Position numbers and translations under genes: made by a program. A stretch of DNA of 53,610 nt, taken from positions 1-53,610 of the forward strand of contig NZ_BOOF01000062.1 of NCBI RefSeq assembly GCF_016863095.1, in the 5' to 3' direction. The stretch's first letter is position 1; the number at the start of each line of letters is the position of its first letter. This DNA is from Microbispora siamensis (lineage in GTDB: Bacteria; Actinomycetota; Actinomycetes; Streptosporangiales; Streptosporangiaceae). The notes beneath the pieces were generated by a model. That model worked only from the letters and a program-made list of their open reading frames with translations. It ran no database searches and was not told the DNA's origin. Shown here in pieces: positions 7,068-15,849 of the stretch.

Positions 7068-8461
7068 CGCGTCTCGCCGCGATACTCCGGGAGGAGACGG
7101 AACGGTCGCGGCCGGGCGAACGCCTGCCGTCCAGCAGGGAGATCATGCGCCGCCACGGCGTGGGCCCGGTGACGGTCTCGCGGGCGATCGCGCAGCTCGC
7201 GGCGGAGGGGCGCGTCGTCACCCGTCCCGGCGCGGGCGTGTTCGTGGCCCCGGCCCGGCGGCCGGTCGCGGAGACGCCCGACCTGTCGTGGCAGACCGTG
7301 GCCCTGGGCGACCGGGTGGTGGACGACTCGGCGACGGCGAGCCTGCTGGCCCAGCCGCCCGACGGCGTCGTGCCGCTCACCGGCGGCTATCTCAACCCCG
7401 AGCTGCGCCCGGTGAAGGCGCTGGCCGCGGCGGCGGCGAGAGCCGTACGCCGGCCGGAGACGTGGAGCATGCCCCCGCTGAACGGTCTGCCGGAGCTGCG
7501 CCGGTGGTTCGCCACGGAGGTCGGCGGCGCGGTGACGCAGAACGACGTGCTCGTGGTGAGCGGCGGGCAGTCGGCGCTCACCCTCGCGTTCCGCGCGCTG
7601 GCGGCTCCCGGCTCGCCGATCCTCGTCGAGACCCCGACCTACCCGGGAGCGCTCGCGGCGGCCAGAGCGGCCGGACTGCGGGCGAGCGCGGTGCCGATCG
7701 ACCGGGACGGCGTACTGCCCGACCTGCTGGCGGAGGCGTTCGCGATGACGGGGGCGCGGGTGTTCTACTGCCAGCCGACCCTGCACAACCCCACGGGGGC
7801 GACGCTGACCCGCGAGCGCAGGGAGCAGGTGCTCGCCGTGGCCCGGGCGGCGGGGGCGTTCGTGATCGAGGACGACTACGCGCGATATCTGGCCACAGGA
7901 CCCATCCCGCCGCCCATGGTGGCCATGGACGCCCACGGCACGGTGGTCCACATCCTGTCGCTGAGCAAGATCACCTCACCCAGCCTGCGGGTGGCGGGCC
8001 TGACCGCGCGGGGCCCGGCCGCCCACCGGCTGCGGGCCTGCCAGGTGGTGGAGTCGTTCTTCGTCGCCCGGCCCCTGCAGGAGACGGCCGTCGAGTTCGT
8101 CGGCTCCACCGCCTGGCGGCGCCACCTCGGCACCGTCCGCCAGGAGATCGGCGTACGGCAGGCCGCGCTGCTGGCGGGGCTCGCCCGCCACGCGCCCGCC
8201 GCCGAGGTGCACCTGGCGCCTCCCGGCGGCCTGCACGTCTGGGTACGGCTGCCGCCCGGCGCCGACGAGGCGGAGGTGGCCGAGGCGGCCCAGGCGCGGG
8301 GCGTGCTGGTGAGCCCGGGGCGCATCTACTACCCCTCCGAGCCCCCGGGGCCACGGCTGCGGCTGACCCACACGGCCACGACCGGCCTGGCCGAGCTGGA
8401 AGAGGGCATCCGCCGCCTCGCCCCGGTCCTGTCCCATCAGCCACATGAGTCCCAGCAGTGA
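7046..8461 (+). CDS. MocR/PdxR-type GntR regulator fused to a class I aminotransferase domain
   Basis: A 471-residue protein with an N-terminal GntR winged HTH (residues about 5-68, PSSREIMRRHGVGPVTVSRAIAQLAAEGRV) and a C-terminal fold-type I aminotransferase-like domain with HNPTG (247-251), DDYAR (276-280) and the PLP lysine K308 (LSLSKITSP). MocR proteins sense PLP or PLP-amino-acid adducts. The start codon overlaps that of the divergent EamA gene by two bases and no Shine-Dalgarno sequence is present; TATCGT ends 8 nt upstream, fitting leaderless translation. The exporter is the obvious target gene. Confidence 0.92.
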   Translation: MHDDSSIARLAAILREETERSRPGERLPSSREIMRRHGVGPVTVSRAIAQLAAEGRVVTRPGAGVFVAPARRPVAETPDLSWQTVALGDRVVDDSATASLLAQPPDGVVPLTGGYLNPELRPVKALAAAAARAVRRPETWSMPPLNGLPELRRWFATEVGGAVTQNDVLVVSGGQSALTLAFRALAAPGSPILVETPTYPGALAAARAAGLRASAVPIDRDGVLPDLLAEAFAMTGARVFYCQPTLHNPTGATLTRERREQVLAVARAAGAFVIEDDYARYLATGPIPPPMVAMDAHGTVVHILSLSKITSPSLRVAGLTARGPAAHRLRACQVVESFFVARPLQETAVEFVGSTAWRRHLGTVRQEIGVRQAALLAGLARHAPAAEVHLAPPGGLHVWVRLPPGADEAEVAEAAQARGVLVSPGRIYYPSEPPGPRLRLTHTATTGLAELEEGIRRLAPVLSHQPHESQQ

Positions 8462-8527
8462 ACCTTCGCCCCGGTTGAACCGTCTTTTCTCTGTCGCCCT
8501 TCATCCCCCCTTCACAGAGGAGACATT

Positions 8528-9340
8528 GTGCGCATCCGTTCACTGCTGATCGCGTTATGCGCCGTGCTCGCGTCAGCCGGCCTGCTCGTCGTCCCGTTCG
8601 CCGCCGAGGCCGCCTCCGCCGGGGCCTCCTCCGCCTCGGCGGGCTGTTACCGCCAGGTCGGGGATCACTGGGAATGCGTCACTCCCGGCGCGTTCTGCCC
8701 GGCGGCGGCCCACGGCAGGAACGGAACCTCGGAGGACGGCGACTCCTACCGGTGTGTGCAGGACGGCTCCTCCTGGCGGTGGAAGCCGGCCGGCTCGTCG
8801 GGCGGCTCGGCCCCGGAGCCGACGGCCAAGCCGACCCCCAAGCCGACACCGACTTCGAAGCCCACACCGACCCCCAAGCCCACGGCGACTTCGAAGCCGA
8901 CGGGGGCGAAGTGCTCCCGGAGCTACCTGCCGCTGCCGGACCCGAAGTGCCAGCCGGGGGCGCGTAACCCCGCCGTCACCCAGGAGACGATCAAGTCGAC
9001 GATCTGCGCGCCCGGCTACAGCAGGAAGGTGGCGCCTCCGGCGAGCTACACCAACGCCCTGCGGGTCACGCAGATCGCCCAGTACGGCTACGCGGACAGG
9101 AAGCCGTCGCACTACAAGGAGGACCACCTCATCCCGCTGTCCCTGGGCGGGTCGCCGAAGAGCGTGAAGAACCTGTGGCCCCAGCCGGTTCTCGCGGGCA
9201 AGGGGAAGACCCCGGCCGACAAGGACGCGGTCGAGCTCACCCTGTGGAGGGCCGTGTGCCACGGCGAGGTGTCGCTCGCCAAGGCGCAGCAGGCTGTCGC
9301 CAAGAACTGGCGGACCGCGGTGCGGCGGCTCGGGCTCTAG
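8528..9340 (+). CDS. Secreted protein with Pro/Thr linker and HNH-like C-terminal domain
   Basis: A 270-residue protein with a Sec signal peptide (1-29, cleavage near AEA-AS), an N-terminal cysteine-containing module (C40, C50, C57, C76), a repetitive Lys-Pro-Thr linker (about 97-126) and a C-terminal domain with C129, C141, C160 and C244. The C-terminal motif KEDHLIPLSLGG (197-208) followed by NLWPQP (215-220) resembles the His-plus-Asn core of beta-beta-alpha-metal (HNH) nucleases, as in related bacterial proteins of unknown function. A secreted nuclease is plausible but unproven. GTG at 8528 has GAGGAG five to six bases upstream. No immunity gene is apparent next to it. Confidence 0.8.
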   Translation: MRIRSLLIALCAVLASAGLLVVPFAAEAASAGASSASAGCYRQVGDHWECVTPGAFCPAAAHGRNGTSEDGDSYRCVQDGSSWRWKPAGSSGGSAPEPTAKPTPKPTPTSKPTPTPKPTATSKPTGAKCSRSYLPLPDPKCQPGARNPAVTQETIKSTICAPGYSRKVAPPASYTNALRVTQIAQYGYADRKPSHYKEDHLIPLSLGGSPKSVKNLWPQPVLAGKGKTPADKDAVELTLWRAVCHGEVSLAKAQQAVAKNWRTAVRRLGL

Positions 9341-9350
9341 GCCACCTCCG

Positions 9351-9363
9351 ACTGTCGTACAGT
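9351..9363. promoter_or_regulatory. Palindrome overlapping the -10 of the CGNR gene
   Basis: ACTGT-CGT-ACAGT, perfect 5-bp arms. Its right arm forms TACAGT (9358-9363), a good -10 hexamer for the gene starting at 9385. A repressor bound here would block the promoter; the CGNR protein itself is a candidate. Confidence 0.45.
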
Positions 9364-9384
9364 GGTCACGAGGGGTGATCGATC

Positions 9385-9930
9385 ATGACGGGCCCGGCGG
9401 AGCTGCTCCGCGACTTCGTGAACACCTACGACGTCGAGGGAGACGCCGACGAGCTGGCCTCGCCGGCCGAGCTGTCCGTCTGGCTGCGCGAACGCGGGCT
9501 GATCGGCGACGACGACCGCGCCGCCGACGAGGACCTCGCGGTGGCGACCCAGCTGCGCGAAGGACTGCGGGCCGCGCTGCGCGGCAACCACGACGGGGGT
9601 CCGTACGAGGTTCCGGAGGGGCTGGACGCGGCGCTGGCGGGACTGCCGGTCCGCGTAACGCTCTCGGCGGGGACGCCGGCGCTCGATCCCGTGGGGTCCG
9701 GAGTGGCGGGCGGGCTCGCGCGGCTCGCCGCGCTGATCCCGGCCGCCCACGCCGACGGCACCTGGTCACGGCTGAAGGTCTGCGCCGAGAGCACCTGTCA
9801 ATGGGCGTTCATCGACTCCTCGAAAAACCGGTCTCGCTCCTGGTGCTCCATGCGCGTCTGCGGAAACCGCACAAAAACCCGGGCATACCGGGCACGACGC
9901 CAGGCGGAAGGTACGCCGAGGCCCTCCTGA
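9385..9930 (+). CDS. CGNR zinc-finger protein (ABATE domain), putative transcriptional regulator
   Basis: A 181-residue protein. The C terminus is a CGNR zinc finger (C133, C138, C154, C159, with CGNR at 159-162, then a basic KTRAYRAR tail), preceded by the stress-associated ABATE domain. Family members are thought to be DNA-binding regulators. The ATG at 9385 has GAGGGG about nine bases upstream. A palindrome overlaps the promoter, suggesting autoregulation. The GNAT gene 38 bp downstream may be co-regulated. Confidence 0.88.
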   Translation: MTGPAELLRDFVNTYDVEGDADELASPAELSVWLRERGLIGDDDRAADEDLAVATQLREGLRAALRGNHDGGPYEVPEGLDAALAGLPVRVTLSAGTPALDPVGSGVAGGLARLAALIPAAHADGTWSRLKVCAESTCQWAFIDSSKNRSRSWCSMRVCGNRTKTRAYRARRQAEGTPRPS

Positions 9931-9968
9931 CCAGTACGGTGTTACAGGCTAAGAAAGGAGCCCGCCGA

Positions 9969-10571
9969 ATGGGTGTTAGAGCTGCCCGCCTCGAGGACGT
10001 CGACGCGGTGACCAGCACCCAGATCCGGGCGTGGAAGGCGGTTTATCGCGACTTCCTGCCACCGATCCCGTTGGAGCAGATGACTGGGCCGGCGGCGGAG
10101 AAGATGTGGCGCCGCCAGTGGGAGGAGGCGATCCTCTCGCCGCCCACGCCGCGTCACCGTCTGCTCGTCGCCGTCGAGCGGGTGGTGCCCGACACCGACG
10201 CGTTCACCGCGCTCGGCCCCGGCGGCATCCTGGCGACCGCGGCGCAGCGTGCCTCCGACCGGGTCGTGGGGCTGGCGTCGCACGGACCCGCCGAGGACCC
10301 CGATCTTCACCCGGCCACGACGGCCGAGTTGATGACGTTGCTCGTCGATCCCAACCACATCAGGCGCGGACACGGCAGCAGGCTGCTCAACGCGACCGTC
10401 GACCACCTGCGCGAGGACGGCTACAACACGGTCGTCACCTGGGTCTTCGCCGACAACCACCCGATGATCGGCTTCCTGGAGTCGGCCGGCTGGGGCGAGG
10501 ACGAGGCCGAGCGCGTCCTCGACATGGGCCGCCCGATCAGGATGATCCGCCTCACCACCGACATCAGCTGA
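9969..10571 (+). CDS. GNAT-family N-acetyltransferase
   Basis: A 200-residue GNAT protein. Motif A, for acetyl-CoA, is VDPNHIRRGHGSRLLNATV, and motif B has NTVVTWVFADNHPMIGFLESAGW. The start MGVRAAR at 9969 is preceded by AAAGGAG with 8-nt spacing. The substrate cannot be told. It follows the CGNR gene by 38 bp and may share its transcript, although a TACGGT -10-like element lies in the gap. Confidence 0.9.
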   Translation: MGVRAARLEDVDAVTSTQIRAWKAVYRDFLPPIPLEQMTGPAAEKMWRRQWEEAILSPPTPRHRLLVAVERVVPDTDAFTALGPGGILATAAQRASDRVVGLASHGPAEDPDLHPATTAELMTLLVDPNHIRRGHGSRLLNATVDHLREDGYNTVVTWVFADNHPMIGFLESAGWGEDEAERVLDMGRPIRMIRLTTDIS

Positions 10572-10734
10572 GTCCGCACCGGACCACGATCCTCTGCCTC
10601 CCTTCCCGCCCGTCCGTACGGCTTTCGCCCCCGGCGGTGTCGCCTCCGCCAACCCCGCTGTCACGAGAAGACGGGGGATTGGCCAAACTAGGTACGCCTT
10701 CACCGGCTACGCACAGGTAGGAAAAGGGAGTCTC

Positions 10735-11607
10735 GTGGCCACCCCAGCTCAATGGTTAGCGGGCGCACGCCCCCGTACGCTGCCCGCCGCCGTCGTCCCG
10801 GTCGCCGTCGGCACCGGAGCCGCCGTCGCGGAGGACGGCGCGGTCTGGTGGCGAGCGCTGCTCGCGCTGTTCGTCGCGCTGGCGCTGCAGGTCGGCGTCA
10901 ACTACGCCAACGACTACAGCGACGGCGTGAAGGGCACCGACAAGGACCGGGTGGGGCCCCTGCGGCTGGTCGGCTCGGGCGTCGCGGCCCCGAAGCAGGT
11001 GCTCGCGGCCGCCCTCGGGTGCTTCCTCGCCGCCGCCGTCGCCGGGCTCGTCCTGGTGGTGGCCACCCGCGCCTGGTGGCTGCTGCTCGTCGGCCTCGCG
11101 TCGATCCTGGCCGCCTGGTTCTACACCGGAGGCTCCCGCCCGTACGGCTACCGCGCGCTCGGGGAGATCTCGGTCTTCGTGTTCTTCGGCCTCGTGGCCG
11201 TCGCCGGGACGACGTACGTCCAGGTGGAGCGGCTGACCTGGCTCTCGCTGGCCGCGGCCGTGCCCGTCGGGCTGCTGGCCTGCGCGCTGCTCATGGTCAA
11301 CAACCTCCGCGACATCGTGACCGACGGCCCCTCCGGCAAGCGCACGCTCGCCGTGGTGCTGGGTGACAGCCGCACGCGCCTGGCCTACTCGGCGACCCTG
11401 GTGCTGCCCTTCGTGTTCGCGCTCGCCCTGGTGCCGGTGCGGCCCTTCGCCGCGCTGACCGTGCTGGCGCTCCCCCTCGTGGTGGCCCCGATCAGGACGG
11501 TCCGCTCGGGGGCGACCGGTCCCGCGCTGATCGCGACGCTCCAGCAGACCGGTCGCCTGCAACTCGTCTTCGGCGCCCTGTTCACCCTCGGCCTGGCCCT
11601 GTTCTGA
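10735..11607 (+). CDS. menA: 1,4-dihydroxy-2-naphthoate polyprenyltransferase (MenA)
   Basis: A 290-residue UbiA-family membrane prenyltransferase. The first Asp-rich motif is NYANDYSDGVKGTD (56-69) and the second is NNLRDIVTDGPSGKRTLAV (about 188-206). It has eight to nine hydrophobic helices. MenA attaches the polyprenyl chain to DHNA at the membrane in menaquinone synthesis, the main quinone of actinomycetes. GTG at 10735 is preceded by AAGGGAG. It is convergent with the FAD monooxygenase gene, 12 bp between stops. No other men genes are in the window. Confidence 0.94.
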   Translation: MATPAQWLAGARPRTLPAAVVPVAVGTGAAVAEDGAVWWRALLALFVALALQVGVNYANDYSDGVKGTDKDRVGPLRLVGSGVAAPKQVLAAALGCFLAAAVAGLVLVVATRAWWLLLVGLASILAAWFYTGGSRPYGYRALGEISVFVFFGLVAVAGTTYVQVERLTWLSLAAAVPVGLLACALLMVNNLRDIVTDGPSGKRTLAVVLGDSRTRLAYSATLVLPFVFALALVPVRPFAALTVLALPLVVAPIRTVRSGATGPALIATLQQTGRLQLVFGALFTLGLALF

Positions 11608-11619
11608 CCGGCGTCCGTC

Positions 11620-12846
11620 CTACCGTGAGCGGACACTGTTCACCGGGTAGTCGCGGAGGGTGATGTTCTCGGCGGTCTTCCGGGCGATCTTGGCGGCCAT
11701 GTTCTTCCCCGGCAGGTAGGGCATGACCTTGTAGTAGCGGTTGAGGACCGAGGCCAGGAAGCGGCTGCCGGGGACCATGAGCTTGGCCACGCCGTCGCCC
11801 ATCTTCTGGCAGCCCTCCGCGTACGCGCGCATCTCCCGCTCGTAGGCCGCGAACGCGACACGGTGGTCACCGTGCGCGGCGGCCAGTTCGCCCGCCAGGA
11901 CGTACGCGCCGACCAGGGCGAGGCCGGACCCCATGCCGGACAGGGAGGACGGGCAGTAGGCGGCGTCGCCGACCAGGGCCACCCGCCCTCGGGTCCAGGC
12001 GTCCATGCGGACCTGGCCGACCGAGTCGAAGTAGAAGTCCGGCGCCAAACGCATGTCCCGCAGCAGCCGATCGCTCTGCCAGCCGTTGCCGGCGAACTGC
12101 TCGGCGAGGACGGCCTGCTGCCGGGCCACGTCACGGCGGTCCAGGTCCAGGATCGGCGAGCCGAAGTAGAAGACGGCCTTCGCCTCGGTGTTGTGACGCG
12201 CGCTGTACATCGCCACCAGCCTGTTGGCCGTGCGGTAGGCGTGTCCGATGTGGTCGAGGCCGAGGTGGTTGGCGGTGGTGAAGATCGCGCAGTAGAGGCC
12301 CAGGTGCCTGACGTAGTCCTCCTCAGGGCCGAAGGCCAGGCGACGGGTGGTCGAATGCAGGCCGTCGGCGCCGACGACCAGGTCGAACCTGCGCGGCGCG
12401 CCGCGCTCGAAGGTGACGGTCACCCCGTCGGCGTCCTCGCTGAGCGAGGTGATGGAGTCGCCGAAGACATACTCGGTGTGCTCCTTGGTGGCGTCGTAGA
12501 GGACGCGGGCCAGGTCGCCGCGGAGGATCTCGACGTCTCCGGCGAACAGGTCGGCGGGCAGCGTGGCCAGCGGCTTGCCGGCGCTGTTGACGTACGACAT
12601 GGAGCCCATGCCGGTGCGGGCGCGTTCGATGTCGCCCAGGATGCCCATCCGGCGCAGGATCGACAGGTGCGCCTCACCCCGGAAGTCGACGGCGTAGCCG
12701 CCGTCGCGCAGGGCGGGAGCGCGCTCCACGATGGTCGGGGTGAAGCCGTGGCGGTGGAGCCAGTAGGCGAGGACGGGGCCGGCGACGGAGGCGCCGGAGA
12801 TCAGCACGCTGCGGTTGGTCGTTGCGTTGTTCGTTGCGTCGTTCAT
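11620..12846 (-). CDS. FAD-dependent aromatic-type monooxygenase (group A flavoprotein)
   Basis: A 408-residue PHBH-fold flavoprotein. It has the N-terminal dinucleotide motif (ISGASVAGPVLAYWLHRHGF), the DG motif LVVGADGLHSTTR and the GD motif GRVALVGDAAYCPSSLSGMGSGLALVGAYVLAGEL. Relatives hydroxylate aromatic or polyketide substrates or inactivate drugs such as tetracyclines and rifamycins; the substrate here is unknown. It lies directly downstream of the SARP gene. A CTCACCG x3 array and a CAGGCT element 7 nt before the ATG indicate its own SARP-dependent, leaderless promoter inside the SARP 3' end. Confidence 0.9.
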   Translation of the reverse strand: MNDATNNATTNRSVLISGASVAGPVLAYWLHRHGFTPTIVERAPALRDGGYAVDFRGEAHLSILRRMGILGDIERARTGMGSMSYVNSAGKPLATLPADLFAGDVEILRGDLARVLYDATKEHTEYVFGDSITSLSEDADGVTVTFERGAPRRFDLVVGADGLHSTTRRLAFGPEEDYVRHLGLYCAIFTTANHLGLDHIGHAYRTANRLVAMYSARHNTEAKAVFYFGSPILDLDRRDVARQQAVLAEQFAGNGWQSDRLLRDMRLAPDFYFDSVGQVRMDAWTRGRVALVGDAAYCPSSLSGMGSGLALVGAYVLAGELAAAHGDHRVAFAAYEREMRAYAEGCQKMGDGVAKLMVPGSRFLASVLNRYYKVMPYLPGKNMAAKIARKTAENITLRDYPVNSVRSR

Positions 12847-12853
12847 GGCAGAG

Positions 12854-12898
12854 AGCCTGCCGGGGAGGGCTCACCGGAGCCTCACCGCCCGCTCACCG
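12854..12898 (-). promoter_or_regulatory. SARP-type operator and promoter of the FAD monooxygenase gene
   Basis: CTCACCG (CGGTGAG on the minus strand) occurs at 12870-12876, 12881-12887 and 12892-12898, an exact 11-bp period. Ten nt downstream on the minus strand is CAGGCT (12854-12859), a -10-like hexamer ending 7 nt before the ATG. The array covers the last codons and the TGA (12882-12884) of the SARP gene. The same array and spacing are found upstream of the SDR gene. Confidence 0.8.
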
Positions 12899-15782
12899 CC
12901 TCTGCCAGGGCATCGGACAGGGCACCGGGAAGCCCCAGCAGGCGCAGCGCGTCCGGGGTCGAGCCGCCCGCCGCCGCGGCCTCGGCGGCCTCCCGGTAGC
13001 GTGTCCGGGCAGTGGCCTGGTCGCCGCGCGCTTCGGCGACCCGGCCCAGCCCGGCGAGCGTGCGCACCCGGTTGCCGAGGCTTCTGATCCAGTGCGGATC
13101 CAGCCGTTGCGCGGCCTCGGCGTACAGGCGTTCCGCCTCGTCCAGGTCGTCCTCCCCCAGGGCGATGTCGCCGAGCCCGCGCAGAGCCGCCCCCAGGCAG
13201 GTGGTGCTGCCGGCGCGGCGGGCCAGATCGGCGGCTTTCGCATAGTCGGCACGGGCCGCCTCCGCGTCGCCGGCGGCGGCGAGGTAGTCGGCCCGGTTGA
13301 CCAGCAGGTCGGCGGCGTCCTCCTGAGCGCCGAGTCGGCCGGTCAGGGTGAGGGCCTCATCGGTCAGCGCGATCGCCCGGGCGTGGTCGCCGCGTCCGCC
13401 CGCGAGCCCGGCGAGCATGTCCAGGGCCAGTGCGGTGCCCCATCGGTCGCCCAGGACGCGGAACTCCTCGGCGGCCGTGCCGAAGTCCCGCGCCGCCGCT
13501 TCGACGCCCCTCACACCCAGGGTGCCGAAGCCCGACACGTATCGGGCGACGGCGCGCGCCCACGGCTCGGGACAGTCGTGCTGGGCCGTCAGGAGCGTGA
13601 ACGCGGCCTGTGGGTCGCTTTCGCCGGCGCTTCGCAGCATCCACAGCAGCAGGGCCGCAGGGTGACGGCCCGCCCGGTCGCCGGGCCAGGCGGCGGCCAG
13701 TGCCCTCCCCGCCGTCGCCCGGTGGCGTCGCCACGTCTCGCGGTCGGACGAGGCGAGCAGCACGGTTGTCGCGTACTCCTCGCCGAGGCCGGGAGGGGGC
13801 TGGTCGCCGATCGCGTCGAGCAGCCTGATCGCGTACGGCGCGGCCGCGGCCGACGCGCCCCGGATCCACAGGTAGGTCGAGGCCGAGGCGAGCAGTTCCA
13901 GGGCCGTCGCGGCATCCTGAGCCTCGACCGCCCAGCGCACGGCGGCCAGCAGGTTCTCGTGCTCGGCGACGACGATCGGCAACCATTCCAGTTGCCCGGC
14001 TCGCCGCAGATGCGGATCGGCGGTGCGCACCAGTTCCAGGACGTGCCGGGCGTGGGCGCGCCGTGCGGAGTCGTTCTCGCCCGCTTCGTCGAGCCGCTCG
14101 GCGCCGTAGGCGCGAATCGTCTCCAGCATCCGGTAACGGCCGTGGGAGACCTCCAGGAGCGACTTGTCGACCAGCGATTCCAGCGTCTCGGCGTCCGTGC
14201 CGCACACCCGCCGCGCCGACTCCGCCGTCGCGCTCCCGGCGAAGACGGTGAACCGCCGTGCGGCTCGTCGCTCCGGTTCGGTGAGCAGGTCCCAGCTCCA
14301 CGCGACCACCGAGCGCAGCGTCCGGTGCCGGCCGTCGGCCGGGCGGCTGCCGCGGGCCCCGACCCCGAGCCGGTCGTTCAGCCGTCCCTCGAGTTCGCCG
14401 AGGTCCAGCGCGCGCAGCCGCGCCGCCGCGAGTTCGATGGCCAGCGGCAGGTCGTCCAGGGCCGCGCAGATTCGCCGTACGCGCCGAGGGTCGGCGGCGA
14501 AGCCGCGCCGCACCGCGCGGGCGCGGTCGGTGAACAGCCGCACCGCCGCGTCGCCGTCGAGCGGACGCACCTGGTGGAGGTGTTCGCCGATGACACCCAG
14601 CGGTTCGCGGCTGGTGGCCAGGACCCGCAGCCGCGGGCAGGCCGCCAGCAGCCGCGCCGCCAGCGCGGCCGTTTCCTCGATCAGGTGCTCGCAGTTGTCC
14701 AGCACGAGCAGGAGCACCCGGTGGGACAGCGCCGCGATCAGGCGGTCGACCGGCGTCTGCGGGCCGTCCCCCACCTGCAGCCCGCGCTCGCGCAGGCCGA
14801 GCGCGCCGAGCAGCGCCGGTGCCAGCCCTGCCCCGTCGCCCAGCGCGGCCAGCTCCACGAAGCACACTTCGTCGGCCACCGCCCCTGCCGACTCGACCGC
14901 CACCTCGACCGACAGCCGGGTCTTTCCGACGCCCCCGGGACCGAGCAACGTGACCAGCCGGGCCACCCGAAGCAGGCCGGCGACCTCGGCCACCTCCTCG
15001 TCGCGGCCGACGAAGGAGGTCAGCTGGGCGGGCGGCGCGGACGGCGACGGCGAAGAATCGGCGCTCAGCAACTCCCGGTGCAGCGCGACCAGCTCGGCCG
15101 AAGGATCGGCGCCCAGTTCCTCCGCCAGGTGCCGCCTGGTCTCCTCGAACACGACCAGCGCCTCGGCCTGCCCGCCCTCCGCGGACAACGCGCGCATCAG
15201 CAACCCGGCCGGCCGTTCCCTGAGCGGATGGCGGCCGACCAGCTCGCGCAGCTCCGGAACCATGGCGCGGTGCTCGCCGAGCCGCAGTTCGCCCTCGATC
15301 CGGTCTTCCATCGCCGCCAGCCGCAGTTCCTCCAGCCGCGTCGCGGCGGCCCGGGCCGTCTCGCTCTCGGCGAGCTCGGCCAGCGCGGGCCCGCGCCACA
15401 GGTCCAGCGCCTCGCGCAGCAGCGTCACCGCTCGTTCGGTCTCACCGTCGCGCAACGCCGTACGGCCCTGCCCGGCCAGCCGCTCGAACCGGCAGGCGTC
15501 CACGTCGTCGTCCGCGACCACGATCCGGTATCCCGGTCCGCTCCGCTCGATCGCGGCCGTCGGCCCCAGCGCGGCGCGCAGCCGGGACACCTGCGACTGC
15601 AGCGCGTGCGCCGACAGCACGCCGTCAGGATCGATCTCCTCGGTCAACCGGTCGGACGGCACGACCTGACCGGGGCGGATCAGCAGCAGCGCCAGCAGCG
15701 CACGCCGCGCCGGTCCGCCCAGCGGAACCTCGGTCCCGTCGTCGCGCCACGCCCGGGTCTCGCCGAGGATTCCGAACCGCAT
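12882..15782 (-). CDS. Large SARP/AfsR-type regulator (BTAD + NB-ARC ATPase + TPR)
   Basis: A 966-residue regulator. Residues 1-95 are the OmpR-like DNA-binding domain (GGPARRALLALLLIRPGQVV ... HALQSQVSRLRAALG) and about 97-240 the bacterial transcriptional activation domain. From 255 follows a STAND ATPase with Walker A GPGGVGKT (281-288), the Walker-B-like LLLVLDNCEHL and the ATSREPLGV sensor. The C terminus is helical and TPR-like. AfsR-type SARPs activate secondary-metabolite or resistance genes by binding 11-bp-period heptamer repeats. Such repeats flank this gene on both sides. ATG 15782 has GATAAT ending 7 nt upstream (leaderless). It lies between the SDR and monooxygenase genes on the same strand. 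Confidence 0.94.
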   Translation of the reverse strand: MRFGILGETRAWRDDGTEVPLGGPARRALLALLLIRPGQVVPSDRLTEEIDPDGVLSAHALQSQVSRLRAALGPTAAIERSGPGYRIVVADDDVDACRFERLAGQGRTALRDGETERAVTLLREALDLWRGPALAELAESETARAAATRLEELRLAAMEDRIEGELRLGEHRAMVPELRELVGRHPLRERPAGLLMRALSAEGGQAEALVVFEETRRHLAEELGADPSAELVALHRELLSADSSPSPSAPPAQLTSFVGRDEEVAEVAGLLRVARLVTLLGPGGVGKTRLSVEVAVESAGAVADEVCFVELAALGDGAGLAPALLGALGLRERGLQVGDGPQTPVDRLIAALSHRVLLLVLDNCEHLIEETAALAARLLAACPRLRVLATSREPLGVIGEHLHQVRPLDGDAAVRLFTDRARAVRRGFAADPRRVRRICAALDDLPLAIELAAARLRALDLGELEGRLNDRLGVGARGSRPADGRHRTLRSVVAWSWDLLTEPERRAARRFTVFAGSATAESARRVCGTDAETLESLVDKSLLEVSHGRYRMLETIRAYGAERLDEAGENDSARRAHARHVLELVRTADPHLRRAGQLEWLPIVVAEHENLLAAVRWAVEAQDAATALELLASASTYLWIRGASAAAAPYAIRLLDAIGDQPPPGLGEEYATTVLLASSDRETWRRHRATAGRALAAAWPGDRAGRHPAALLLWMLRSAGESDPQAAFTLLTAQHDCPEPWARAVARYVSGFGTLGVRGVEAAARDFGTAAEEFRVLGDRWGTALALDMLAGLAGGRGDHARAIALTDEALTLTGRLGAQEDAADLLVNRADYLAAAGDAEAARADYAKAADLARRAGSTTCLGAALRGLGDIALGEDDLDEAERLYAEAAQRLDPHWIRSLGNRVRTLAGLGRVAEARGDQATARTRYREAAEAAAAGGSTPDALRLLGLPGALSDALAEAVSGR

Positions 15783-15789
15783 ACCCGCG

Positions 15790-15795
15790 ATTATC
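15790..15795 (-). promoter_or_regulatory. Leaderless -10 element of the SARP gene
   Basis: GATAAT on the minus strand, 5/6 match to TATAAT, ending 7 nt before the ATG at 15782. It lies within two CCCGCGAT direct repeats (15784-15791, 15795-15802) that happen to have an 11-bp period; their significance is unclear. Confidence 0.45.
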
Positions 15796-15849
15796 CCGCG
15801 ATGTCCCCCGGTGGCCCGCCGACGCTCACAGAGGTGATCACAGCGGCGA

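Noticed and set aside
15784..15802. CCCGCGAT direct repeat with 11-bp period before the SARP gene
   Set aside because: Only two copies, different sequence from CTCACCG, and it overlaps the -10 and the gene start; not convincing as a SARP site.
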